Below are positions 11,570-22,667 of a stretch of 64,000 nt of DNA, piece after piece; the first letter of the stretch is position 1; each line of letters begins with the position of its first letter. The stretch is from contig NMRA01000628.1 in the NCBI GenBank assembly GCA_002633005.1, positions 166,359-230,358 of the forward strand, given 5' to 3'. Origin of the DNA: Phoronis australis (lineage: Eukaryota; Phoronida; Phoronidae). The translations under genes and the position numbers were made by a program. A model generated the notes under the pieces. It saw only the letters and a program-made list of their open reading frames with translations, searched no databases and was not told the DNA's origin.

Positions 11570-11632
11570 CGCGGAATAATGTCTCGTGGGATATTACTTG
11601 ATGTACACCACTCCCGGTACGTTTTGTATAAC
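11570..11632. repeat. F2 half-palindrome fragment
   Basis: GCGGAATAATGTCTCGTGGGATATTACTT and the trailing GGTACGTTTTGTA match one arm of the palindrome at 17.5 kb. Confidence 0.65.
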
Positions 11633-11779
11633 ATATTTTTTCTAAAAGGATGTAAAGAACTCAACCTAAATGGAAATAGGGTTTTATTGGAAATAGTATT
11701 AGAATTTCTTTTTAATATTAAATCGCTTTCTCTGAGTCGATAAAATGGTATACATTTACATTTAAACATCTTATTGTGT

Positions 11780-11965
11780 ATGAAAATGATTTATTTATAT
11801 TCGTAATCATCTGTGAGTGTAATATTTCTATTAGCTTATTAATTTATGAGTTTGTGTATCATTGTATAAAGATTTCTTTGTATTTATTTAACCCAGATAC
11901 AATGCTACTTGGCGCTTACTGAGTCTGTATATTTATTTTACTGAATATATATTGTATAACATGCA
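11780..11965 (+). mobile_element. Possible LINE 3'-tail fragment
   Basis: AACCCAGATACAATGCTACTTGGC and the following AT-rich stretch resemble the 3' tail of the LINE at 22.7 kb (AACCCAGATATAATGCTTCG near 24,476). No RT sequence precedes it, so it would be a heavily truncated copy. Confidence 0.4.
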
Positions 11966-12214
11966 TCTGTCTTGGTCCTAGGTAGTGCACCGGCCCCCTA
12001 TTTAGATTCGAGGTGATCTATTTTTTCTCGCGGGCCGTTTTTCGCGGACGCGGAGGGGGGTGCCCAGTTTCGTACTGGCCTTGGTGACGTCAGCCCGTCG
12101 ACTCAACGGCCTGGGTGACGTCAGTCCGTCGGCTTAATTCACTCCTTCCGGCTTCCGTCACGTATATATTTCTTCGGGCCTGTCGCCGCCAAAGTTAATG
12201 GTGTAATCAAAAAC

Positions 12215-12790
12215 TAATCTTTTCCTTGAGTAAACATAATTATTTACCGATGTTGGAAAATTGGCGGTCAACCGTTATTTTGCTGCTAACATTGGGTAGG
12301 CTTTCGGCGCCATTGCGTCACCTATTGGCCAATTTTCTAGATTCTTCAATGAACAGGGTTCTTCTCTTTCACGAGGCTACTACAGGTCATAAAACTCGGA
12401 ACTGGTTTAATTCCGTTTCAAGTTTTTAGCATTTCAATGCCAGCGAAGCTGTTATCAAATCCGAGAAATATCGCAAAATTTCAGCGCATTGATTTCAAAG
12501 CCACGACAGGGCTTTCTTTGGCGGAGAATTGCGCAAAATTGAGTTTATTAGCTTGTTTTTCCACTTAAGAACGGCTGCAACAGGCAAGTTGAGTGTCGGT
12601 TGATTCCCATAGGTTCTGCATACACCCTCGCCGGTCGTTAGCTCTACATGTTGTTATACATGTAAGTTTCACGACGAGGTGACGAGCTGAGCTAAACGGG
12701 TTGTGTGAAGTTTTGGTGTCTAATGGAGCTGAAGACACAGCTACCTAGCTGCGAGTTGACAATAGTCTTTATACACCTAGCTGGCTTTCT
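12215..12790 (-). repeat. Interspersed repeat (family R3), copy 3 (inverted)
   Basis: Its reverse complement matches R3 at GAAGAATCTAGAAAATTGGCC, ATAGGTGACGCAATGGCGCC and GGAATCAACCGACACTCAAC. The 67-codon ORF at 12226-12429 is part of the repeat and is not a gene. Confidence 0.75.
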
Positions 12791-13858
12791 ACCTTAATTA
12801 GTATTTACGATATGACGATTGTAAATCGCATTCTATACATGTATTTTGTGTGCAACGACAGTATATTTCAATTAGTTTTCACTTTAAAGAATAGCTTATT
12901 ACTGTACATTATGTTACGGCAAGGTCAAAAGTTCTGGAAAGAAAAAATATTTTTGCTGCCTGGGGAATTAATTCCGCAGCCGCACACCCTGCCTAAATCT
13001 GACAGAGATTCTGGTTGAAGCTTTAAAGTAAAACGGTCTCTTCCAGAAATATCCCTGTCTCTTGCGATGAACACTAATGTTTTCTTGAAGGTGTACATTA
13101 GTTATTTCCCACTCTAGGTATTTCCCACGTACTACAGTAGCTGCTAGTTTCATGATAAACATGCAAAAAAGCAGCGCAAGAATAATTATTCACAGAGAGA
13201 GAGAGAGTGACATCTGGCGCTACAACTACATCTACACTGTTACAGCGTTTACTTTTGAGGCGGGAAACAAGAGTATTCGTTGGCGTAAGTCGGAATAACA
13301 CGACGTGACAGTCTGCAGTAACACGCAGCAAATTTGTACATGTAGTCAAATTTTCAACTCATCACACTGTTCAGTCTACGGCAACATGCAAAATTCATTT
13401 CCAGTTCCATAAAATCATTTTTGAACATGAAGAACGCCGCTTTTAAGGCTGTACTTCGAATTACGCCTTTCTCTCACAAAAAACAGTCTCTTTCCTTACC
13501 GTGATGACACCCAATTCCTTAACCAACTCAAGTTCCAGGAAACGCGCACACATGTACATGTAAGTCCCATATTCGAATTCGCCATTTTAATTTTGGCAAA
13601 CTCCAATACAGTCTGGAGCGTTTTCCTGGGTCGATGATGGCTTAGGTGGTTTTGATGTTAACGGAAAGAGGGCCGGTGGTACAGTATTTTTAGGTGAGTG
13701 AGCGTGAGTTTCAACATGATTCGGGCAGGAGACCACAACCAACTATGATGTTGACTTTATTCAATCGTGAAAGAATATTGTTAACAGAGTGACAAAATTA
13801 CGGACATACATTTACGCAAGACAGCATCGCGGTTTGAAAAATAAATTAAAATGTTATG

Positions 13859-14116
13859 CATGCACGCACCCAGCGGGTCTCGGGGACTCGAACAAGCCCC
13901 CGTCATTTGGCGAATTGGTTAAAAGGTCCGCCTCAGAGAAACAAAATGTCCGAGAAAGCGAGACAAAAGTCCACTAAAAAAACGCAGACGCACAGTTCAC
14001 AGACCTGAAGTTGGTGCCTCGTTTTTTTTTCTTTTAGTCCTCCCACTTTTTTGTTATCAAAAGGTCCACTTTGTCATAGAATCGAGCCCACCATATATAG
14101 GCTGGGTGCGCGCATG
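13859..14116 (-). mobile_element. MITE family M1, copy A (complete)
   Basis: Ends CATGCACGCACCCAGC and GCTGGGTGCGCGCATG are inverted. Inside each end the inverted similarity continues to GACTCGAA. The element is 258 bp and in reverse orientation relative to the copies at 35.5, 36.3, 51.0 and 58.3 kb. TTATG flanks both sides and may be part of a target duplication. Confidence 0.8.
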
Positions 14117-14238
14117 TTATGAGGATCAGGTTGGTAGAAAAATCAGTACATCACGAGTTGCACGTGCAAGCATGATTCATTGGTGCTTAACCCTTGTCCT
14201 GCGCTAAGCGAGGTCAGCCGACAAGCCAATAGGCCTTT

Positions 14239-15400
14239 TGCGAGTTTATAACAATAACGCGAGATTATGTGAGACTTAACTGTGACGTCACGGGAAGTGG
14301 GGCAAAAGCTTGTCGTTTGGTCATTTGCCCAATACGGTAGCAGAGTGTATTCTGTTATTGTCTTCGAGTTTTTAGCCGTTTAGTTCGAAAAATGTCCAAA
14401 AGCATTGCTGTTATGGCAAATGAACTTCAGATTCGCACTACAATACGTTCTATCGCGTTCTGTACTAATTTCGTCCCGTGTATTTTAAACGGGCGGTAGG
14501 CGAAATCCGCTCACTGGTAAAGTTTTCACCTCGTCGAAAATACATTCTACACCTAAAATTAGCACCTAAAAGGCTCTTACTTTCTTCAGTGACTCTTTCT
14601 GCTTCTAAACATATCTTCGATGAAGCATATATACGGGAATTCAGGTGACTTAGGCGAAGAATTCCAACTCCACTTTGTGGTTACTGTTAACTTTGTCCGC
14701 GCGCGCGATTACCACAATCAAGTATTTCAACTGAGTCAGGTGAGTATGAGGCAAAGGCTAGCGCGAGACTGAGCGAAGCGCGAGATCTGGCGCGTGACCT
14801 GGCGCGTGACACTTGCAAAATAGCATGAGAAAATATCAAGTGAAATTTGTAAGATTTGTGTCCCTTGGACTTTTTGTTCGTCAACAGGCGTGATTTCACG
14901 TAACTTCTTCAAAATGGCGGCTCTTTAGTGAGAGAAACTCGAGAGAATCGCGAGGTTTTCATGAATATGCTCAAGTTATTTGTAGACTAAATTGTGTCCA
15001 GAGTCAGGGTATGTGTTAATTATAACTTCATGTGCACATATGCATGTTTCATTTGATTTTATTTGCTGTATTTTGAAGTGAATATCTTTTTATGGGGATA
15101 CACTATCGCCCCTGTATGCCTGCGCCATTCAGGCCTAGAGCGGGTTAAGTTCCAATTTCAGTCCGTTCACAGCTTCGCACAACATAACAAGGTCACATTT
15201 TCTTCGTCTATTCACAGTTATTCCACGACCCATCTACCATATCTTAAGTTGTTTTAACGTTTTAAGCGTAAAATTCACCATAAGAACTCCAGTAAGTTTT
15301 AGCGTGTGTAGCAAAGACTCGGGGCAAAACAAGAGCAATATGGCGGGTTTTGCCCCTTTTCCGGTAACGTCACAGTGACTAGCGAGAAACTCGCAAGTGA
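14239..15400. mobile_element. Possible element with imperfect inverted ends
   Basis: CTGTGACGTCACGGGAAGTG followed by GGGGCAAAA (14280-14308) is mirrored by TTTTGCCCCTTTTCCGG and TAACGTCACAG (about 15,348-15,375). Outside these, TTGCGAGTTT and its complement AACTCGCAAG also face each other. The spacing differs between the ends and no target duplication is seen. Inside is a CG-rich purine stretch with GCGCGTGACCTGGCGCGTGA. Confidence 0.45.
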
Positions 15401-15409
15401 GCTATTATC

Positions 15410-17500
15410 CTATTACAATGCGTTGGGTGTACTCAATCGACTATGATAAGCTACAGGTGTGCTGCGCTAGGAGAGTGCACTCACCACAGGACACTTGTGA
15501 GTTACGTGTGGCACTATTTCACAAAACATACTATTTAAACATATGGTATGCACAAAAAGCGAGATGTGTGACAAATAGTTGTTCTTTTCTATTCAAAATT
15601 GACAAGTGTATATGTGGTGCATCATTTTGCCATCCTACCGGGTGTCAGTTGATCGGTTAGTTGGTTATTCGGTTATCGGTTATTCGCTCCAGATCTTAAA
15701 AACATTGTCGGGGTTCTGATAAAACTTGGTACAAGGACGTAGGGCATCACAGGAGTATTGCAAGGTCTCGAGGGAAGAACGCTTTAGGATTCGACCTCTG
15801 CAGCGTCCCCTCCTGGCTATTATGTTCTCGACTAGGTATTCAGTACTTTTGAGGGGGAAAGGACTTTCGGATATTGTCTCGCGAACTCGTTGATGAATGG
15901 ATTTTGATAAAACTTAACTTAGAAATGCGCCGGCACTGATAACTTTTTTGTGCCTGATTGACGAATTTGGTAAACCCTATTGGCTATTTTGATTACGACA
16001 AAGAACATACTCAGAACTTTTCGAGGAAGTGGGTTTGCGGATTTAGCCTAGATAATTGATCAAAGGATTTGAGTGAGAAATGACAAAGAGGTACGTGTCG
16101 CTAATGTGTCGGAAAACCTTCATTTTCAAGTTTTTGTTCTGTATTTTAGCGGTAGGGCATAGAAAGATGGGATTGATACAGAGATGCCAAAGTACACGTT
16201 GCTCTTCGGGTGAGTGGACTATGTAATCCTCTCCTTGTGGTTATTTTGCACTTGACATAGGGCTTTTCAATTCTTTTCAGAGAATGTTGTTACCCAATGT
16301 CTATATAACCAGTTAGTGAAATGTGAAACAAATGTACAATTATGTTCCGGTAATTATTTTTACGAAAATATGAATACCGCAGCATCTCCTAGTGCTCATC
16401 TTGTTCATAATGTTGTATGTGAGTTCAAATACTTGTAGCTTGAAGGTGAGATATGTGTTTCGAAATGTGGTTTTGTAAATTACTGTACGTTACCAACTGA
16501 TGTCGATTGGATTTTTATTGCACTGTTGTGATGTAAGCACAAGATCTCTATGCAGAGAGTTTGAAAGAACTGAAATTAAACTCGTAAAAACAGAACAAAT
16601 TCGTGTCTTCAATGAAATATATACATGTATGTATGTATATACACTGATGTCGAATTGCAAGTTAATTATATATTTCATGATGAAGACAACACTTCAATTC
16701 ATAGGTACATGTACCATTAGCTCTCTTATTAAAGTCATGTCTTAATTACAAATCGTCTCTTGAATGCAAATCATAAAACATGTCATCAAATACAAACCCG
16801 ACTATTACACGCTGTCGTAAAAATAATTTGCACGCTTACAGATGTCGCGCATGCCGGCCGTCAGCAACGTAAAATGAGTACTAAGAAGTAATCATATTTG
16901 ACGTGTTTTATCAACCCTCCCAAAATCGGGTAATACGAGGTAACGTTTTCAAAATGCCGTCGCCTTTTTGCTATTGATACTCAACGGAAGGTAATCGGTA
17001 AACTACAATGTTAACATTAGTTTTATGGTTCTTTTTGAACGCAAAACAGCTGCTACCACACAATTTGTTTAAAACATGCCTAGTCACTCAGTATTTTTGT
17101 CGTGACAGATAATTTGTTGAAAAGCACTGTCCTGTAGGCACGACATGACACCATTGTGGTCAGACAATCTATGAAATCAAGGGACTCAATCTCCTTTATA
17201 GCTTAAACAGAGAGGGTAATTAAAATGCTGCAATCGTGATCTCGAGCATGTTGTAGTATCCATCAACTCGGAGTTGTCAATGACGAGGGATCATCTAACG
17301 TTCCTGTTTTGAGGACCTGGCAATCAACGACTTACACTCTTCCGCATAAGAATGGCTCTAAATACCCCTCGAGGGTATACATAAGCTCGATCCCATCTGA
17401 ACTTGGAAGTGTTCGTCTCGTCTGCTCTTCAGTGAATGGCTGATTCAAGCTTTTTTGGGAGAATGCGAGGAACTGACGAATATGTGATTTCTTAAGAAAA
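15410..17500. other. No gene seen
   Basis: Non-coding. The frame at 15397-15660 (87 codons, Cys-rich) has no recognisable domain. Confidence 0.45.
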
Positions 17501-17503
17501 TGC

Positions 17504-17620
17504 ACAAAATGTACCCAGAGAGGCGTACATGAAGTACAGTAATATCCCACGAGACATTATTCCGCGGAATAATGTCGAGTGGAATATTACTTCGTGTACG
17601 CCAATCGAGATACGTTTTGT
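17504..17620. repeat. 117-bp palindrome (family F2)
   Basis: Perfect-centre inverted repeat ACATTATTCCGCGGAATAATGT, with arms extending to ACAAAATGTACCC on the left and ATACGTTTTGT on the right. Half-copies occur at about 1,140-1,220 and 11,570-11,632. It forms the end of the long repeat at 17.5-18.25 kb. Confidence 0.8.
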
Positions 17621-18250
17621 AATTATCCCATAAGATTCGAATTCCTAAATTTCTTTCCTTTTTGGAAGATTTTTTAAATACTTCACTCAGACTGTTCAGT
17701 AGGCTCATCACATCCTATATGTATGTGCTTGCGCGGTAGGTTGCAAGTTCCTGTAGTAAAAGAAACAGTTTTAAGTGTAACGATTTATTACTTGGAAAGA
17801 GATAACAAAGATGAAAACAATGGTAACTGTGCATTGAAGTTGTAACATCTCCGGAAAATAGTAAAATAACAACAATATTTGATACTCAGCAGTTACAGAG
17901 GAATCGGTACCGGAGTTGCAGACGATATAATATTTAGCAAGTGAAAACGGAGACAGAAGTCTAATGTAATTAACAGTTTTATACCAGATGGTACGTTTAG
18001 AGCCTGATTGCATGTCGAGAATTATTTATACTGCCGCAACTGTATTACGTTAAACTATTTTTGAAATTTTTGATGATCGAACGGGCCAAAGACGTCTAGT
18101 CGACATTGACCTACATTTTGAACTTTCCATGTCCGAGGCCACTGTTGAAGTATAGTGAGGGAGATGAATACGGGAAACATTATTACATGGCCGTATTGCA
18201 CTCGACAGATTCAATGCGTATTGGATAAATACAGTAAATTAAAAGAGTAT
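17540..18250 (-). repeat. Long interspersed repeat (family R2), copy 2 (inverted)
   Basis: Reverse complement of copy 1 at 0.5-1.2 kb, sharing the same blocks in the same relative order. Its F2 end is a full palindrome, while copy 1 has only half. Small ORFs within are not conserved between the copies. Confidence 0.8.
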
Positions 18251-18254
18251 CTCA

Positions 18255-19732
18255 ACGTAAACGAGTATACGACAGGGAACAAATAATAAAACTGGGAAAT
18301 TATGTCCACTCACGTTCACTTACACTCGCCCTAAGTTCAGCAGAACGGGGTCAGTGGTAGTCACTCGTGGAACTATTTCTGTGACAACGATAGCACGCTC
18401 ACAATTTGGTATTTCGGATCATCTTCCTAAGGCACTTCCTGTTTTTAAGCACCAGAACTGAGCCAGAGCAGATTCGCGTGTAGGCAAGTCTTATGGGAAA
18501 GCCAGTCAGTGACGTATTATGATTATGAAAAGTGTGAAGAGCGCAAAGATACGTCTATTGGCACGGGTCGTGGGTCGAGAGGGTTGTGGGTCATGAGTCA
18601 GGGCGGTTGTCAGTAGAGGGGTCATGGGTCGAGGTGGTCGTTGGGTTTTAGATCAAATCCCAGTAAAATCAGCTTATTTGCAAACGATATTGTATTGGAC
18701 TCGATATTTTATACATATAGGTGGTGCCAATAAAAAATGTCACTCTTTTATACTTTTGAACAGATTGAGAGAAGAAGCATTGTGGTGTGCATGGAGACGT
18801 TCTTGTGGTTTACCTGGGTGGCGTTCCTTAGACAAAGTTTCTTCCAAAGAAAGGGAAACTACCCAAGACATTACGAAAATCTCTTCTTGGTCTCAAATCC
18901 AGGCGACAACGGTTTCCATACCGAAGCTAAATCGAGTTACATTTGCCCATTGTTCGGCGTTCCTGCCGTTATGCCCAGCATCACGCCTCGTATTCCAACC
19001 TTCTACTATACACGTAGTTTAAAAGAATTACTACATGCAATGGCAGTGTCTTCACCATAAGGTACCGGAGAAATGAAAACCATTCTGGCTATTTTTTCAT
19101 CATTTTTTCTGGTAAAATGTTCCTAACTTAACATTATACGTGGCTTTGAAACAGTTAGTAAAACCACCAGTTTGAGTCCGCACTACATAAAATTTTCTAC
19201 CTAGTGTTTTTTTCAGTTTGCCGAGAAGCCATTGCCAATGCGTAGAGGCTCTCGAGAACAGTCTCTTGACGAACAATAACAGTTAAATCTAACTTCGCAC
19301 AAAATCAAACGTCGAGTACACTAGCAAAAACGATGGTTAGTGGAGTCATTGGTCGGTGATGACGTAATGTCGAATTCTTTACTTGAACTCACAAACCATA
19401 GAATATGATTCAGAATGTCCGTTCCAAAGATGAACATATTTCGCCGTACGTTCACGGCTAATGTATTGTGCCTACTGAAATTGTCATAACGGTCCTAATT
19501 GTCACGCCAACGTAAGTTGCGTCAGTTGGATATTCATGCTATGGTGATGGAATGTTTCATCTAAAACACACCCTGCAGCATTACACAACTTCCCATACGA
19601 CAGTAACAAAACTACTGGATACACTGTAAGAGGTTAACATCATGAATCTATATTTCATTTTGCGCTCCGGAGACGCCACCATCAGGACAGAGATGTTTTG
19701 GTTTTACCGTAAAACCTGGTAAATGAGCGCAC
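18255..19732. other. No supportable gene
   Basis: Two overlapping plus-strand frames (18624-19022 and 18737-19060, 132 and 107 codons) occur, but neither shows a domain, and a frame overlap of this kind is common by chance. The GTCGTGGGTCGAGAGG-type stretch at 18,565-18,645 is weakly repetitive. Confidence 0.4.
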
Positions 19733-19740
19733 AGTATGAC

Positions 19741-20882
19741 CACAGGCGCTTGGGTTTATCTGTTCCTCGATCGCAAATGACGTCACTCAATAATATATAT
19801 AAGAAAATATAAAGGTTGGACACTCGAAATCTGTTTGCTCAGAATTTTCTACTCAAATGTGCATGGAACTCCACGAAACTAATATCGGACAACTCTTAGA
19901 ATACTTTCTTTGATTTGATCTCTTCAAATTGCCTTCGAGTGGTGATTTGGCGACAAAAATGCCAAAAGAATGCCAAAATCACAAATTCAAGGAAGCGATT
20001 CCGTGATGTCATGGCAGACGGTCTTCACACATCCGGGTTTTTGACGGACGCTCCCGAGCTAAAACCGAAAGTCTAATTTCGCGCGGCTTTCATCGTCAAC
20101 CCCTCGACTACTTGATCATGAGAAGCAGAGAGCACTTTATTGCCAAATAAATGTAATTACTCACATATTTGTGTCAAATATAAATTATCCTGATACTGTA
20201 TTGATATGCGAAGTTTTTTGTGTACTGTGATTTCTTATGAAGGTTTTACTTTTGGCCAAAACCATTGAGTCGGCCACGCGCATTGTAACACTTGCACGGA
20301 CTGCGTTTCCTGGCCGAGTGTGTGTTGTGCTTCAAACAAAAAAGTGCGTGATATCAAGATGAGAAACAAGATACGCCAGTTTATATAGTAAAATTCTAAG
20401 TTAAGGGCTAAAATGGGCCGTAGGTGGAATAAAGTTACAAATAATCATTAAGATACTACCTTTAACATTCTCAATTAGTTGAGTTTTGGATTAGAATTAT
20501 TGAATTTGAAATATAGGTTGCTTGCTCAAACTCGAAGTTTCACCTACGACAGGCGTACAAGTTGAAGCACAACTGAAATCCGCCAAGTTTACTATTTCAG
20601 GTCCATGAATTCAGAGTTTTGAGATTGTTTTGGAAATTCCATCGCCAATTCACCACTCACGAAGACAGTTAATAGGATCTAGGAAAGATAAGGCTTCGAA
20701 GGTTTATGCAACTCCAGACTAAGGGAGGTGCACGCAGATTTTATTTGGATTTTGGACGGTTCAAGTTGGGAGCCTCGGCTTGGCAAAGTTTAAGCGTCCA
20801 ACCTTTATGTTTTCTTATATGTATTATTGAGTGACGTCACGGTCATTTGCGATCGAGGAACAGATAAACCCAAGCGCCTGTG
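19741..20882. mobile_element. hAT-like non-autonomous DNA transposon with 8-bp TSD
   Basis: Terminal inverted repeats of about 85-90 bp: CACAGGCGCTTGGGTTTATC at 19741 and its complement ending CAAGCGCCTGTG at 20882. The repeats also share the GACGTCACTCAATAATA block and a GGTTGGAC inner end. A perfect 8-bp duplication AGTATGAC lies immediately outside both ends (19733-19740 and 20883-20890). An 8-bp TSD with C-A...T-G ends fits the hAT superfamily. The 1,142-bp body has no transposase ORF. The left TIR lacks about five bases present in the right one. Confidence 0.9.
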
Positions 20883-21744
20883 AGTATGACTAATTATTGA
20901 GGTGCTCCAAAATGTGGATCGATTAAATATAAAAATCTTGCGAGAAAGAAGTATTACTGAGCATGCGCGTTCAACGAGTCACGCATTCAAAGATAAGGCG
21001 CATGCACCCTTGTGCGGATGATATCAGCAAAGAAACATTGCAAAAAAGACGCAATATTTCGGATATAGTATCTCACTTATTTTTGGGGTTAAATGTAACC
21101 CTTTGTTTAAAGTATACAACTAATCCCATTTAAGCTTTCCTCGGGCGTTTAATACTTCCAACCGGTCATGCGCCCAATTGATCTATCGCAAGCTCCGCCC
21201 CCTTGCGAAAAGTTACGTGACATCCGACAAACAAACAAGATGTCAAAGGCAAATACACTGTCGCTAAAGAACATTCCTGGTAGAATCTAAGTGTTTTGTG
21301 CACTTTCCGAAAACGCTTTGACAAAGAAACCAGGCGACGCTTTTCAACAGAGAATAGTACGTTCATGATGTGGCAATTTGTGAAGGTGACGATGAAAAAA
21401 TAAGTGTTCCAGGAAAAGTATTTCGGAGCCAGCGAAAATCCGAAGAACCCCACACCTTCAACTGAAAACTGACAAGGCCACTGATGCGATGTGTTCATGT
21501 AAAGCTGGGTATGTACATTTGAATCGAATTATCTGTTCGATACCATGGAGTTCAGGATATTTCGAACAAAATCAGTGAAGATTCGTCAATTTTTTTATTC
21601 TGCCATCTTCTAGATTCCGCCACAAATCATAGGATTCCCCGAGTAAAGTAGGTCGAGTCGATAGCACTGTTTAATATATTTTCCCAATCTTCAAGCGAAA
21701 TATTTTGATTACGAAAATCAGGATCATAGCTAAGGCACACACTT

Positions 21745-22626
21745 ATTGGGGACAAATAAAACAACAAGAATAATACATATTTTAAGTTGTATTGGTAACT
21801 TCAAGGTTACAGCTCTACAAATGAATATTTCACAGATAAGAGATAACACGCACTTTTACGATACCCAATGTGTGATTGAGTGTCAGATACTAACTGGCAC
21901 AGGTTAGTGTAGTACCAAATGGGTACATAAAACAAAATACATCCATGTAGGTATTGGCCGATTGCCTACCAAGTGGATCGAGCAAATTAAATGAGAGCTA
22001 CCAAATGGGTACAAACTGCCAAATGGGCAAATATCATATTAAGTACCAAGTGGGTACAACAAACAGCAAACTGGGCTGTAACAACCTGCAAAGCAGGTTC
22101 CGGACAAGCTGATTGAGCAGACCAACCGGAGTGAGAAAAAGATATTGTAAGGAACTCAGTATGTACTGAGAGCTGCCACCGGGATGGAGAGAAGCAAGCT
22201 GCAGAGATAGACGCTCGAGTACAGGCCTGGTCGCGTGCCAATGACGACTGTTCTTGCTTGGCGGTAACACGCTCCGGGCTTGAAGGAGGTACCAGCAGTG
22301 ACTGCAAGAACAACAATAACCAACAACAGATTTTGTTCGAAAAAAGGTAGGGAGGGTGGGAAAGTGGTAAATCGGTTGAAATGAGATTTTGTGGAATCCA
22401 GGGTATGGAAGGTGGGGGAGGTATCAATATGTCTAATTGGGAAAACTTACGAGTGAATGTACTGTAGCTTGAGGCTGGGCCAACAGGAAGCTGGAGAGAA
22501 GGAACAAACAGCGCTACCATCGGACTAGGTAGGAACTAACTAGGAGTTGGATATGAAGCATGAAGGGCTGTAGAATGTTATTTGCCCAAATAATAGGATT
22601 TATGTCAGTGTGCCATAAATCTCATT
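21745..22626. repeat. Tandem repeat unit 1 (882 bp), flanking the LINE
   Basis: It begins ATTGGGGACAAATAAAACAA and is followed directly by a second copy beginning with nearly the same sequence at 22627. Shared blocks include the module GTACCAAATGGGTAC and the block from about 22,465 to 22,615. A 177-codon minus-strand ORF lies inside, but it is broken in the second unit and is not supported as a gene. Confidence 0.8.
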
Positions 22627-22667
22627 ATTGGGGACAAGTGAAACAACAGGAATAATATATATTTTAA

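Noticed and set aside
14687-14899. Arg/Ala/Ser-repeat ORF (minus strand)
   Set aside because: The repeat comes from a GCGCGTGACCTG-type simple stretch and is not a credible protein.
18624-19060. Overlapping 132- and 107-codon frames
   Set aside because: No domain, no splice or poly(A) context, and two overlapping frames argue for chance.
21987-22520. 177-codon minus-strand ORF
   Set aside because: It lies wholly within the tandem repeat, is broken in the second unit, and its apparent peptide repeats arise from the GTACCAAATGGGTAC modules.
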